A stretch of DNA of 10,059 nt from Methylovirgula sp. (GTDB lineage: Bacteria > Pseudomonadota > Alphaproteobacteria > Rhizobiales > Beijerinckiaceae), in the NCBI GenBank assembly GCA_025356505.1, contig JANXSV010000059.1:1-10059 (forward strand). Direction: 5' to 3'. Below the pieces are notes generated by a model. That model did not search any database, was not told where the DNA came from, and saw nothing but the letters and a program-made list of their open reading frames with translations. Positions 1-6,867 of the stretch are shown piece by piece; position 1 is the first letter of the stretch; every line of letters begins with the position of its first letter. A program made the position numbers and the translations under genes.

Positions 1-744
1 AAAGAAACCGGTGAAGCCATCTACGAACAGGAAGAGATGAGCCTTGATGCTCTGCCTTACATCGTCGTGGTGGTTGACGAAATGGCGGACATGATGATTC
101 AGGTCGGTAAAGAGGTTGAAGGCACGATTCAGCGCCTTGCCCAAATGGCACGCGCCGCCGGCATCCATCTGATTATGGCGACCCAGCGACCATCCGTGGA
201 TGTGGTCACCGGAACGATCAAAGCCAATTTCCCAACCCGTATTTCATTCCAAGTCACATCAAAAATCGATAGCCGAACCATTTTGGGTGAGATGGGCGGC
301 GAGCAGTTGCTGGGGCAGGGCGACATGCTCTACATGGCGGGCGGCGGCCGCATCAGCCGTGTGCACGGCCCCTTCGTCTCCGATCAGGAAGTCGAGAAAG
401 TTGTCGCTCATTTGAAGACGCAAGGATCGCCCGAATATATCGAGGCGGTTACCAAAGAAGATGAGGAAATCGACGAGGATTCGAAGCCCTTGGGAGATCC
501 GGGCTCGATGGATGCGGAGGAGGGCGGCGATATTTACGACCGCGCCGTAAACATCGTTCTGCGTGATCGTAAATGCTCGACATCCTACATCCAGCGCCGC
601 TTGTCTGTGGGCTATAACAAAGCCGCATCTCTGGTGGAGCGCATGGAGAAGGAGGGCGTCGTGGGCGCGCCCAACCATTCTGGCAAGCGCGAAATTCTGG
701 TTGGCAACGGCGTTGATCGCGCACCTTTCAGCGATGACGATTAG
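1..744 (+). CDS. ftsK: DNA translocase FtsK, C-terminal part (5' end outside window)
   Basis: The reading frame is open from base 1, so the gene begins upstream and 247 residues are visible. FtsK is the septum-anchored ATPase that pumps chromosomal DNA during division and activates XerCD at dif. What is seen: the Walker B strand VVVVDEMAD (visible residues 22-30), the ATQRPS motif (60-65), and the conserved block [14 protein letters not shown] (99-112), all from the RecA-like motor. An acidic linker (about 150-175) follows, then a complete winged-helix gamma domain (about 177-234) with [14 protein letters not shown] and [12 protein letters not shown], which in this family reads the KOPS polarity sequences. 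The Walker A region lies outside the window. An internal ATG at 37 is not the start, because the family similarity continues across it. The gene is followed 91 bases later by lolA on the same strand; I see no strong terminator between them. Identity is very secure. Confidence 0.97.
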   Translation, partial: KETGEAIYEQEEMSLDALPYIVVVVDEMADMMIQVGKEVEGTIQRLAQMARAAGIHLIMATQRPSVDVVTGTIKANFPTRISFQVTSKIDSRTILGEMGGEQLLGQGDMLYMAGGGRISRVHGPFVSDQEVEKVVAHLKTQGSPEYIEAVTKEDEEIDEDSKPLGDPGSMDAEEGGDIYDRAVNIVLRDRKCSTSYIQRRLSVGYNKAASLVERMEKEGVVGAPNHSGKREILVGNGVDRAPFSDDD

Positions 745-835
745 AGGCGACAAAGTCGCGGCTTCAACGCAGTTGCGTCTCACATTCGCCACAACCAAAG
801 GCCAACTCTCACATGGTTTTAACCGGACAGTTCAT

Positions 836-1540
836 ATGATTTTCCGCCGCCTTATCCTTGTCCTGTTGAGCAGCTTTACGCTGCTGGGCGCAGTATCAGC
901 CCAAAATGCGCCGTTGCAGTTGCAGCCGAGCCCGCCAAAACCGGGCAAAGCCGCTCCGGCGCCAACAGCTTCAGCGCCATCCGCGTCAAAAATCTCGTCA
1001 AGCGAGGCGGTCGCCAAGGCCAATGCCTATTTCAACGCGCAAACCAGCTTTTCTGCGGAATTCGTTCAGCTATCAAGCTCCGGTCGCCGCACGGAGGGCG
1101 AACTTTACGTGCAAAAACCCGGCAAGATGCACTTTGAATACAACGCCCCCGCCGCTTTGCAAATCATAGCGGATGGCACATCGGTGGCTATCCGTGATAA
1201 AAAACTCGCCACTCAGGATCTGTATCTTGTGGCGCAGACGCCGCTGAAATTTTTACTCTCCAACAAGCTTGATCTGACCAAAGACACCAAAGTCCTCGAC
1301 GTGAAAAGCGATGACCAACACGTTGCTATCCTGATCGAGGACAAAGCCACGCTGGGCGGAACATCGCGCATCAGGCTCATCTTCGACCCGACAACTTTCG
1401 AATTAAAACAGTGGGTGGTCACAGATCCGCAAGGGGCAGACACTGTCGTCTCGCTGTTCAATGTCGATAATGCGCCGAAAATTGATCCGGATCTTTTCGT
1501 GATCAATACGACGGTCGCCACGCCAAGCGGCAAGCGCTGA
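836..1540 (+). CDS. lolA: Outer-membrane lipoprotein carrier protein LolA
   Basis: Periplasmic chaperone that takes lipoproteins from the LolCDE exporter and carries them to the outer membrane. The frame is open far upstream, but ATG 836 gives a 234-residue protein that begins with a classical signal peptide: MIFRR, then a hydrophobic stretch, with likely cleavage after AVSA (residue 22). This is the usual arrangement for the family. A Pro/Ala/Ser-rich linker (about 24-52) precedes the LolA fold. The fold shows the helix AVAKANAYFNAQTSFSAEF (58-76), the strands around GELYVQKPGKMHFEY (88-102) and, at the C-terminal end, FDPTTFELKQWVV and VSLFNV (183-210). A weak GGA lies 8 bases before the start. 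It follows ftsK on the same strand, a common alphaproteobacterial order. The linker makes it slightly longer than a minimal LolA. Family assignment is secure; the exact start is very likely. Confidence 0.92.
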   Translation: MIFRRLILVLLSSFTLLGAVSAQNAPLQLQPSPPKPGKAAPAPTASAPSASKISSSEAVAKANAYFNAQTSFSAEFVQLSSSGRRTEGELYVQKPGKMHFEYNAPAALQIIADGTSVAIRDKKLATQDLYLVAQTPLKFLLSNKLDLTKDTKVLDVKSDDQHVAILIEDKATLGGTSRIRLIFDPTTFELKQWVVTDPQGADTVVSLFNVDNAPKIDPDLFVINTTVATPSGKR

Positions 1541-1567
1541 AGCTGGCGCTCAATGCCGCGGGATGAT

Positions 1568-1954
1568 CTATGTTTTGGCTTCGATCAGATCCCATAAATT
1601 GCCATAGAGATCTTCAAACACAGCCACCGTCCCATAAGATTCGTGGCGCGGTGCTTCCCTGAAAATAACCCCGGCGGCCACATAGGCCGCGTGGTCGCGC
1701 CAAAAATTATCGGTATTCAAAAACAAAAACACCCGTCCGCCAGCTTGATTGCCAATTGCAGCACTCTGTTGCGGCGTTGCGGCCTGCGCCAGCAGCAACC
1801 GCGTCTGTGAGCCAGGTGGAGACACCGTCACCCAACGCTTATCGCCAACGGGCGTGTCTTCGATCTTAGAAAAGCCGAGCTTGCCAACATAGAACGCGAG
1901 CGCTTCATCATATTGGCGCACTATCACTGTAACGGCGCTAAAGTGTTGGCTCAC
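1568..1954 (-). CDS. VOC-superfamily (glyoxalase / bleomycin-resistance fold) protein
   Basis: A 128-residue single-module protein with the paired beta-alpha-beta-beta-beta pattern of the vicinal oxygen chelate superfamily. The first half contains VTVIVRQYDEALAFYVGKLGF (8-28, in the usual 'FY..kLGF' register). The second half contains FLNTDNFWRDHAAYVAAGV and ends in VFEDLYGNLWDLIEA, the typical 'DP.GN.WdL.e' finish. Members include glyoxalases, dioxygenases and drug-binding resistance proteins; the substrate cannot be read from sequence. The metal-binding His often found near the first strand is not obvious here, so a catalytic role is uncertain. The start codon is GTG (minus strand, 1954). 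Its first four bases, GTGA, contain the stop codon of the upstream acetyltransferase, which implies translational coupling in one operon. The gene converges on lolA with 27 bases between the two stop codons. Confidence 0.85.
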   Translation of the reverse strand: MSQHFSAVTVIVRQYDEALAFYVGKLGFSKIEDTPVGDKRWVTVSPPGSQTRLLLAQAATPQQSAAIGNQAGGRVFLFLNTDNFWRDHAAYVAAGVIFREAPRHESYGTVAVFEDLYGNLWDLIEAKT

Positions 1955-2451
1955 AAAAATCTCTGCATGATCACGATGTTAAGCCACCGCCCGAACTTGA
2001 ACCCGACCTGAGGCATGAAGGCACTCTGTTCGAAGCCAAGCCGCGCATGAAACTGAATAGACCCGGCATTGTCGCCATCGATTACACCCAGCATGGTGTG
2101 CTTGCCCAGCGTTTTGGCGCGCTCGATCAGGAGATGCATCAATTTTTGACCAAGCCCGTGTCCGCGCAAACCCTCGCGGATATGGATGGAATGCTCGACC
2201 GTATAGCGATAGCCCGGAAAGGGTCTGAAATCACCAAAAGAGCCAAATCCGGCGATGCCCTCCGCGTCCTCCACCACGAAGATAGGGTAGCCCTCCCGCG
2301 CGCGTTGTTGAAACCAGGCGATGCGGTTTTCGAGCGGCAGCGGGTCGTCCATATAGATGGCCGTCGATGTCTCGATCACCTGATTGTAGATTTTTAAAAG
2401 GCCGGCCATGTCTTCAAGCCGCGCGTCTCGGAAATGAAATTCTATGCTCAA
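1951..2451 (-). CDS. GNAT N-acetyltransferase, phosphinothricin-acetyltransferase-like
   Basis: A GNAT-fold acetyltransferase that transfers acetyl from acetyl-CoA to an amine. The sequence resembles the PAT/Bar/YncA group: IYNQVIETSTAIY (21-33), FGSFGDFRPFPGYRYTVEHSIH (69-90) and the acetyl-CoA pyrophosphate loop RGHGLGQKL (96-104), followed by GVIDGDNAGSIQFHARLGF (122-140). The frame extends up to 2550, but homology begins at FHFRDARLEDM. I chose TTG 2451, which has GGAGACAGGG just upstream and gives 166 residues, the usual size for this group. An ATG nearby (in the bases ...catgga... before 2451) is out of frame. Natural substrates of this group include methionine sulfoximine/sulfone-type amino acids as well as phosphinothricin; resistance is not implied. 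The stop overlaps the start of the VOC gene by four bases. Family secure, substrate unknown, start probable. Confidence 0.88.
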   Translation of the reverse strand: MSIEFHFRDARLEDMAGLLKIYNQVIETSTAIYMDDPLPLENRIAWFQQRAREGYPIFVVEDAEGIAGFGSFGDFRPFPGYRYTVEHSIHIREGLRGHGLGQKLMHLLIERAKTLGKHTMLGVIDGDNAGSIQFHARLGFEQSAFMPQVGFKFGRWLNIVIMQRFL

Positions 2452-2531
2452 AACCCTGTCTCCATGAACCGCACAGTCTTGCCTATTCGCAAATGAACTG
2501 CCAGACCTAATTGCACACTGGAGATCGAAAA
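2452..2531. promoter_or_regulatory. Divergent intergenic spacer between the acetyltransferase and xth
   Basis: These 80 bases separate two divergently transcribed genes and must hold the start signals of both unless transcription enters from elsewhere. The ribosome-binding sites are visible: GGAG at 2520-2523 for xth, and, on the minus strand, GGAGACAGGG just before TTG 2451 for the acetyltransferase. I could not find a pair of -35/-10 hexamers that is clearly better than background on either strand, so the promoter call rests on gene orientation only. Confidence 0.35.
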
Positions 2532-3326
2532 TTGTCACTGAGACTTGCAACCTGGAACATAAATTCTGTGCGGCTGCGCATGCCTTTGGTGACGCATTTC
2601 CTGCAAACGCACCAGCCCGACGTGCTGTGCCTACAGGAAACCAAGGTCCGGGATTCAGAATTTCCTCATTCTGATTTTAAAAAGGCCGGATATGAGCACA
2701 TCGTCATCAACGGCCAAAAGGGCTATCACGGCGTTGCAATTGTCTCAAAGCAGCCGCTCAAGCTGATAGACAAGCGCGATTTTTGCGCCAAGGGCGATGC
2801 CAGACATTTACACGCGCGCCTCATGGACGGCACCGACATTCATAACTTCTATATTCCGGCAGGTGGTGATGAACCAGACGTCACAATAAATCAGAAATTC
2901 GCCCACAAGCTGCAATTTCTCGATGAAATGACCGAATGGTTCAAAAAGGGCGAAGTCACATCGGGCAAAGCAATCCTGGTGGGAGATTTGAACATCGCGC
3001 CGCTGGAGCATGATGTATGGAGCCACAAGGCGCTGCTCAAAGTGGTCAGCCACACGCCAATCGAAGTGGATAAGTTCCAGCAGATGCAGGCGGCTGGCGA
3101 ATGGTTTGATGCCATGCGTCATTTCACACCGCATCACGAAAAGCTCTACACGTGGTGGTCTTATCGCTCCAGCGATTGGAACATGGCAGATAAGGGCCGC
3201 AGGCTCGACCATGTTTGGCTATCACCAACCCTCGCGCCGCGGGTCCAGAGCATCAAAGTCCATCGTGACGCCCGAGGCTGGGAGCGTCCTTCAGACCACG
3301 TACCTGTAATGCTAGAATTGGGCTAA
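2532..3326 (+). CDS. xth: Exodeoxyribonuclease III (AP endonuclease, Xth family)
   Basis: Mg-dependent 3'-5' exonuclease and class II AP endonuclease of base-excision repair, with the exonuclease-endonuclease-phosphatase fold. All expected active-site residues are visible, numbering from the chosen start: WNIN (8-11), E36 in CLQETK, Y107 in NFYIPAGGD, D152 and N154 in VGDLNIAP, D226 in RRLDHVW and H256 in SDHVPV. The length of 264 residues is normal. The longer frame begins at TTG 2511, but TTG 2532 has a good GGAGA sequence 8 bases upstream, and its product begins MSLRLATWNIN, matching the family's usual N-terminus, so I prefer it. The gene is divergent from the acetyltransferase and converges on ribF, with a GC-rich hairpin directly after its stop. 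Function is secure; whether it is the only Xth paralogue cannot be told from this window. Confidence 0.95.
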   Translation: MSLRLATWNINSVRLRMPLVTHFLQTHQPDVLCLQETKVRDSEFPHSDFKKAGYEHIVINGQKGYHGVAIVSKQPLKLIDKRDFCAKGDARHLHARLMDGTDIHNFYIPAGGDEPDVTINQKFAHKLQFLDEMTEWFKKGEVTSGKAILVGDLNIAPLEHDVWSHKALLKVVSHTPIEVDKFQQMQAAGEWFDAMRHFTPHHEKLYTWWSYRSSDWNMADKGRRLDHVWLSPTLAPRVQSIKVHRDARGWERPSDHVPVMLELG

Positions 3327-3343
3327 GGGGCTAACAGCCCCTT
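3325..3343. terminator. Hairpin between convergent xth and ribF
   Basis: A perfect 8-bp stem, AAGGGGCT / AGCCCCTT, closed by the 3-base loop AAC, starts inside the xth stop codon. It sits in the 37-base gap between two convergent genes, where a terminator acting in both directions would be expected. Neither side has a proper T-tract, so it would be an imperfect intrinsic terminator, or simply a 3'-end stabilising hairpin. Confidence 0.45.
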
Positions 3344-3363
3344 CACAGATTCACATCCCGCCG

Positions 3364-4320
3364 CTAGTGGCTCAAGTCTGCCAGACGCTCTTTTGCCACG
3401 CGCGCGTCATCCTGCATCTGAACCTTCAAAGCGTCGATACTGTCGAACTTCAATTCCGGACGGATCCAGTCGACGAAAATAATGCTGAGCTCTCGCCCGT
3501 AAAGACTTTCATTGAAGTCAAAAAGAAATGTCTCCAACAGCGGTGCGCCATTGTCGAAAGTCGGACGCCGCCCGTAGGACGCTACACCATTGAAAAGCTT
3601 GCCACTATACTTGATGCGCACCGCATAGATTCCATGGCGCAAACGGTTTGAAACATCGAGCCGGATATTGGCCGTGGGAAAGCCAAGTGTCCGGCCTATT
3701 TGCTCACCTTTGACAACGGTGCCAAGCACGAAATAGGGGTGTCCGAGCGCCTGCGCCGCGCTTCTGACATCGCCATTTTGCAGCATTTCCCGTGTCGAGG
3801 TGGATGAAACCGCCTCGATCGAGCCGTGGGAATCGGCGGTGATTTTCTCAACGATTTCGACAGCAAAACCATACCGCGCCCCGGCATCCTTCAAGAATTG
3901 CGGCGACCCGGCACGTGCCTTGCCGAAGTGAAAATCATATCCGGCCACAGCCGCAGAAATGTTCAGCCGTTTTACAAGAATGTCCGAGACAAAATTCTCG
4001 GCTGTCAAAGCAGAAAGTGCCGCGTCAAATCTGAAGACAATCATCCCGTCAATATCGAGATCAGCGAGGCACTGGGCTTTGGCCACTTCCGGGGTCAGCC
4101 GGAACACAACCGCGGACTTTCCAAAAAAATCTGCCGGATGCGGCTCAAAGGTGAGAACCGCGCATGGCTTATGCAGGCGCGCGGCAAGCGCCTTGGCCCG
4201 CTCGATAACCCCAGCATGGCCACGATGCACACCGTCGAAATTTCCGATAGCCACGACCGCCCCTAAAAGTGGCGCTGGAAGCGTTTCGGGATCGTGCGAA
4301 ATGATAAAATTGCCGCTCAT
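3364..4320 (-). CDS. ribF: Bifunctional riboflavin kinase / FAD synthetase RibF
   Basis: Converts riboflavin to FMN and FMN to FAD, so it supplies the cofactor for flavoproteins in the cell. The N-terminal FAD synthetase (nucleotidyltransferase) domain has GNFDGVHRGH (26-35), TFEPHP (57-62), the GYDFHFGKARAGSP block (127-140) and SSTSTRE (172-178). The C-terminal riboflavin kinase domain has GTVVKGEQIGRTLGFPTANI (200-219), NGVASYGRRPTF (244-255) and LLETFLFDF (261-269), which contains the likely catalytic Glu. The length of 318 residues is typical. I chose ATG 4320 because similarity begins just after it; an in-frame TTG at 4356 would add 12 residues. No strong Shine-Dalgarno sequence is seen before either. 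It lies 54 bases downstream of the helicase gene on the same strand, so cotranscription is likely. I recall ribF more often beside ileS/lspA, so this location is less common. Confidence 0.94.
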   Translation of the reverse strand: MSGNFIISHDPETLPAPLLGAVVAIGNFDGVHRGHAGVIERAKALAARLHKPCAVLTFEPHPADFFGKSAVVFRLTPEVAKAQCLADLDIDGMIVFRFDAALSALTAENFVSDILVKRLNISAAVAGYDFHFGKARAGSPQFLKDAGARYGFAVEIVEKITADSHGSIEAVSSTSTREMLQNGDVRSAAQALGHPYFVLGTVVKGEQIGRTLGFPTANIRLDVSNRLRHGIYAVRIKYSGKLFNGVASYGRRPTFDNGAPLLETFLFDFNESLYGRELSIIFVDWIRPELKFDSIDALKVQMQDDARVAKERLADLSH

Positions 4321-4374
4321 AGCAGCGGATATGGCGAATTTATCAGACACGCGCAAGGCAAAACCCAGCCGGCG

Positions 4375-5463
4375 TCACACAACCAGCATGAGGCTTTCCG
4401 CCGCGCGGGTGATGCCAGTATAAAGCCACCGATTGCGATGCTCCCGAAAGGCAAAGCTTTCATCGAACAATACGAGCTTGTCCCATTGCGAACCCTGCGC
4501 CTTATGGACGGTCAGCGCATAGCCAAAGTCAAACTCCTGATAGTCGCGGCGCCGCGCATAAGGAATGGCTTCTTCCGTACCTTCGAAAAACTCGGGCAGG
4601 CAGGACACCCGAACCACCTTGCCGCCCGTATCTTCGGGCGAAACGCGCAGCGAAACCACGCGCGATTTCGTCGGCCGCAAAGCTTTCACCCGCCACAGCC
4701 CCCCGTTGAGAAGGCCCTTCTTGCGGTCATTTTTTAAACAGACGAGCTTGTCATTCACCATTGGTAATATTTCAGAATAGCCAAGCAGCGTCCGCAAGCG
4801 CTTGTTATAGGCGCGGCGGGTTTTGTTCATGCCCACAAGCACCTGATCGGCTTCTGTGACCATTTGCGTATTAATATCGGCCTTGCGCAGAATACGGCTT
4901 TCGCCATAACTTCCGATTTCGAGCGTTTCTCCGCCCCGCACCATCATCGAAAGCCGGATGATCGGATTGTCTGCTGCCTGGCGATGGACCTCGGTAAGCA
5001 TGATATCGGGCTCGGCATCCGTGAAAAAGCCACCGCCGGAGACGGGCGGAAGCTGCGCCGGATCTCCCAGCACAAGCACCTTTTTGCCGAATGTCAGCAA
5101 GTCCCGCCCCAAATCCGCATCCACCATGGAACATTCGTCAATGATGATGAGGTCAGCCTTAGCCGCCGCGGCCTCTTCATTGAGCACAAATTCCGGCTCC
5201 TCCGAGTCGCTTTCGCGGGTTGTGTAGATCATGGAGTGGATCGTGCGCGCGTCCGTGCAGCCCTTGGACCGCATCACCAGCGCCGCTTTGCCGGTGAAAG
5301 CGCCAAAGGCGACCTCGCCTTTATAATCTCCGGCGATATGAGTGGCCAAGGTGGTCTTGCCGGTACCGGCGTAGCCGAACAGGCGGAAAACCTGCGGCTC
5401 GCGGGTTTTCAACCATTTCGCCACAGCTTTAAGGGCTGCGTCCTGTTGCGGTGACCAATCCAA
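4375..5463 (-). CDS. Small SF1B ATP-dependent DNA helicase (RecD / Dda-like)
   Basis: A compact 362-residue superfamily 1 helicase. The motor motifs are visible in order: a Q-motif-like start WSPQQDAAL (3-11), Walker A GYAGTGKTT (30-38), motif Ia GAFTGKAA (54-61), Walker B IIIDECSMVD (106-115), motif III LGDPAQLPPV (132-141), motif IV EVHRQ (158-162), motif V ALTVHKAQGSQWD (316-328) and motif VI WLYTGITRA (346-354). This arrangement fits the RecD/Dda branch (5'-3' unwinding), as in phage T4 Dda. There is no long N-terminal region as in RecD2, and no recB or recC is nearby, so it is probably a free-standing helicase of unknown duty in repair or replication. The start is TTG 5463, with only a weak GGA upstream; no better start was found and the N-terminus fits the family. 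The 118-base gap before it probably holds the promoter. It is followed by ribF. Confidence 0.9.
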   Translation of the reverse strand: MDWSPQQDAALKAVAKWLKTREPQVFRLFGYAGTGKTTLATHIAGDYKGEVAFGAFTGKAALVMRSKGCTDARTIHSMIYTTRESDSEEPEFVLNEEAAAAKADLIIIDECSMVDADLGRDLLTFGKKVLVLGDPAQLPPVSGGGFFTDAEPDIMLTEVHRQAADNPIIRLSMMVRGGETLEIGSYGESRILRKADINTQMVTEADQVLVGMNKTRRAYNKRLRTLLGYSEILPMVNDKLVCLKNDRKKGLLNGGLWRVKALRPTKSRVVSLRVSPEDTGGKVVRVSCLPEFFEGTEEAIPYARRRDYQEFDFGYALTVHKAQGSQWDKLVLFDESFAFREHRNRWLYTGITRAAESLMLVV

Positions 5464-5581
5464 AGCAAAATCCGAATCAAGAATAAAACAAGAACTGTAC
5501 TAGCATGAAAGGCAATCCGCGACGTGCAACTCTTGAAGTGAGGTCTCAGGTTTTTGCGCCCCGCCCGAAATCCATCCACCA

Positions 5582-6835
5582 TCAGGCCTGCGCGGATGCT
5601 GCCCCGGACAGTCGCATCTTCAACCTTTCGATTACGCCTTCCGCCACCAAAATGCCTGTGCTGAATGCGGCCTGAAGCAAATAGCCGCCCGTGGGCGCAT
5701 CAAAATCCAGCATCTCGCCGCACACGAATGTGCCGGGGATTTTTGTCAGCATCAGATGCTCATTTAGCTCAGCAAATTGGACGCCGCCTGCGGTCGAAAT
5801 TGCCCTGTCGATTGGCCGTGGTGCTTCAATGCGTAAGCGGAGGCGTTTGACAGAGGCTGCCAAAAGCGCCGCATCGCGGGGCAGGTTTTTTCCCAAAACC
5901 TCGCGAAGCAATCCGATATGAGCGGGCATAAGCCCGGCTTTGCGCAAAAAGCTGCTGTCTGACTGGCCCTTTCGCGGAACTTCAAGCCGCATCTTGAGCG
6001 CTTCGAGGCTTACATCGGGCCGTAGATCCAGCTCTAGTGGTGCAAATCCGTCGCGCTTGATTGCCTGGCGGAAGGCGCCCGACAGCGCATAAATCGCCCC
6101 GCCTTCCAGGCCATAGGCGGTCACGATCGCTTCACCGCGCAGGCTTTGATTATCGCAGGTGAATTGAGCGCTTTTCAACGGTTCCCCGGCATGCCTCGCG
6201 CTGAAGTGCTCCGACCAGTGGACATCAAAGCCGCAGTTGCTCGGTTCGAGAGCAGCGATGCCGATGCCGTGCGCGCGTAGAATATCCACCCAGCGCCCGT
6301 CCGAACCAAGCTTTGCCCAGCTTGCCCCGCCAAGAGCCAAAATTGTTGCATCCGGGCGGGCGTTGACCAAGCCGTCGGCGGTTTCAAACATCAATGCCCC
6401 GGAATTATCCCAGCCCAGCCAGCGATGCCGCGCCTGGAACCGGACACCGGAACTTTCCAGTTTTCGTAACCAGGCTCGAAGGAGAGGGGAGGCCTTAAAA
6501 CTCTTGGGAAACACCCGCCCGCTCGACCCGACAAAGGTTGCCTCACCCAAATCATCGACCCAGCCCCGTACATCGGCGGGGCTGAAAGCGGCGAGCGCAG
6601 ACTCCAGCCGCGGGGCCGCTTCGCCATAGGCATTGAGATAGCCGGGAAGAGGCGTTGCATGCGTGAGGTTCAAACCGCCGCGCCCGGCCAGCAGAAACTT
6701 GCGCGCTGCCGACGGCATGTGGTCGTAAAAGGTGATCTGCGCGGAAAATCCCGCTGCCTGAGACAAGCGCGATGCAGTCATGAGCCCCGCAGGTCCGGCC
6801 CCGATAATGGCAATCTGAAACGGCGCGTGTGTCAT
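5582..6835 (-). CDS. TIGR03862 / HI0933-family FAD-dependent oxidoreductase
   Basis: A 417-residue flavoprotein of the HI0933/YhiN/BaiN superfamily, closest by eye to the TIGR03862 branch. It shows the dinucleotide-binding GAGPAG (12-17), then ARKFLLAGRGGLNLTH (44-59), which is the family's 'rK.l.sG.GrcN.T' signature. Near the C-terminus it has GGVQFAELN and FVCGEMLDFDAPTGGYLLQAAFSTG, the second FAD-contacting block. The Cys often present in the first signature is replaced by Leu (GGLNLTH), as I expect for TIGR03862 members. The reaction is unknown; relatives include a bile-acid enoyl reductase, which should not be transferred to this protein. The ATG start at 6835 has AGAGG close upstream. 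It begins 32 bases after the stop of the PAS-GGDEF-EAL gene with no visible terminator, so the two are probably cotranscribed. Family secure, function unknown. Confidence 0.9.
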   Translation of the reverse strand: MTHAPFQIAIIGAGPAGLMTASRLSQAAGFSAQITFYDHMPSAARKFLLAGRGGLNLTHATPLPGYLNAYGEAAPRLESALAAFSPADVRGWVDDLGEATFVGSSGRVFPKSFKASPLLRAWLRKLESSGVRFQARHRWLGWDNSGALMFETADGLVNARPDATILALGGASWAKLGSDGRWVDILRAHGIGIAALEPSNCGFDVHWSEHFSARHAGEPLKSAQFTCDNQSLRGEAIVTAYGLEGGAIYALSGAFRQAIKRDGFAPLELDLRPDVSLEALKMRLEVPRKGQSDSSFLRKAGLMPAHIGLLREVLGKNLPRDAALLAASVKRLRLRIEAPRPIDRAISTAGGVQFAELNEHLMLTKIPGTFVCGEMLDFDAPTGGYLLQAAFSTGILVAEGVIERLKMRLSGAASAQA

Positions 6836-6867
6836 CCCGCCTCTATGACAGAGCGCACCGGCTTAAT

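Noticed and set aside
745..780. Small hairpins after ftsK (GCGAC / GTCGC at 747-759 and ACGCA / TGCGT near 768-779)
   Set aside because: The stems are only 5 bp and no T-tract follows, so I do not call a terminator.
563..835. Upstream extension of the lolA frame overlapping the end of ftsK
   Set aside because: The extension has no LolA similarity and lies out of frame over the conserved ftsK gamma domain. The signal peptide at 836 fixes the real start.
1533..1550. Inverted repeat AGCGC / GCGCT across the lolA stop codon
   Set aside because: The arms are five bases and no T-tract follows; it is too weak for a terminator call.
2452..2550. N-terminal extension of the acetyltransferase up to 2550
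   Set aside because: It would overlap the xth start, has no GNAT similarity, and TTG 2451 has a good GGAG-containing site and gives the family's usual length.
3826..4737. Long plus-strand open frames opposite ribF and the helicase
   Set aside because: They are antisense shadows of two genes with complete family motifs, and their translations show no recognisable domains.
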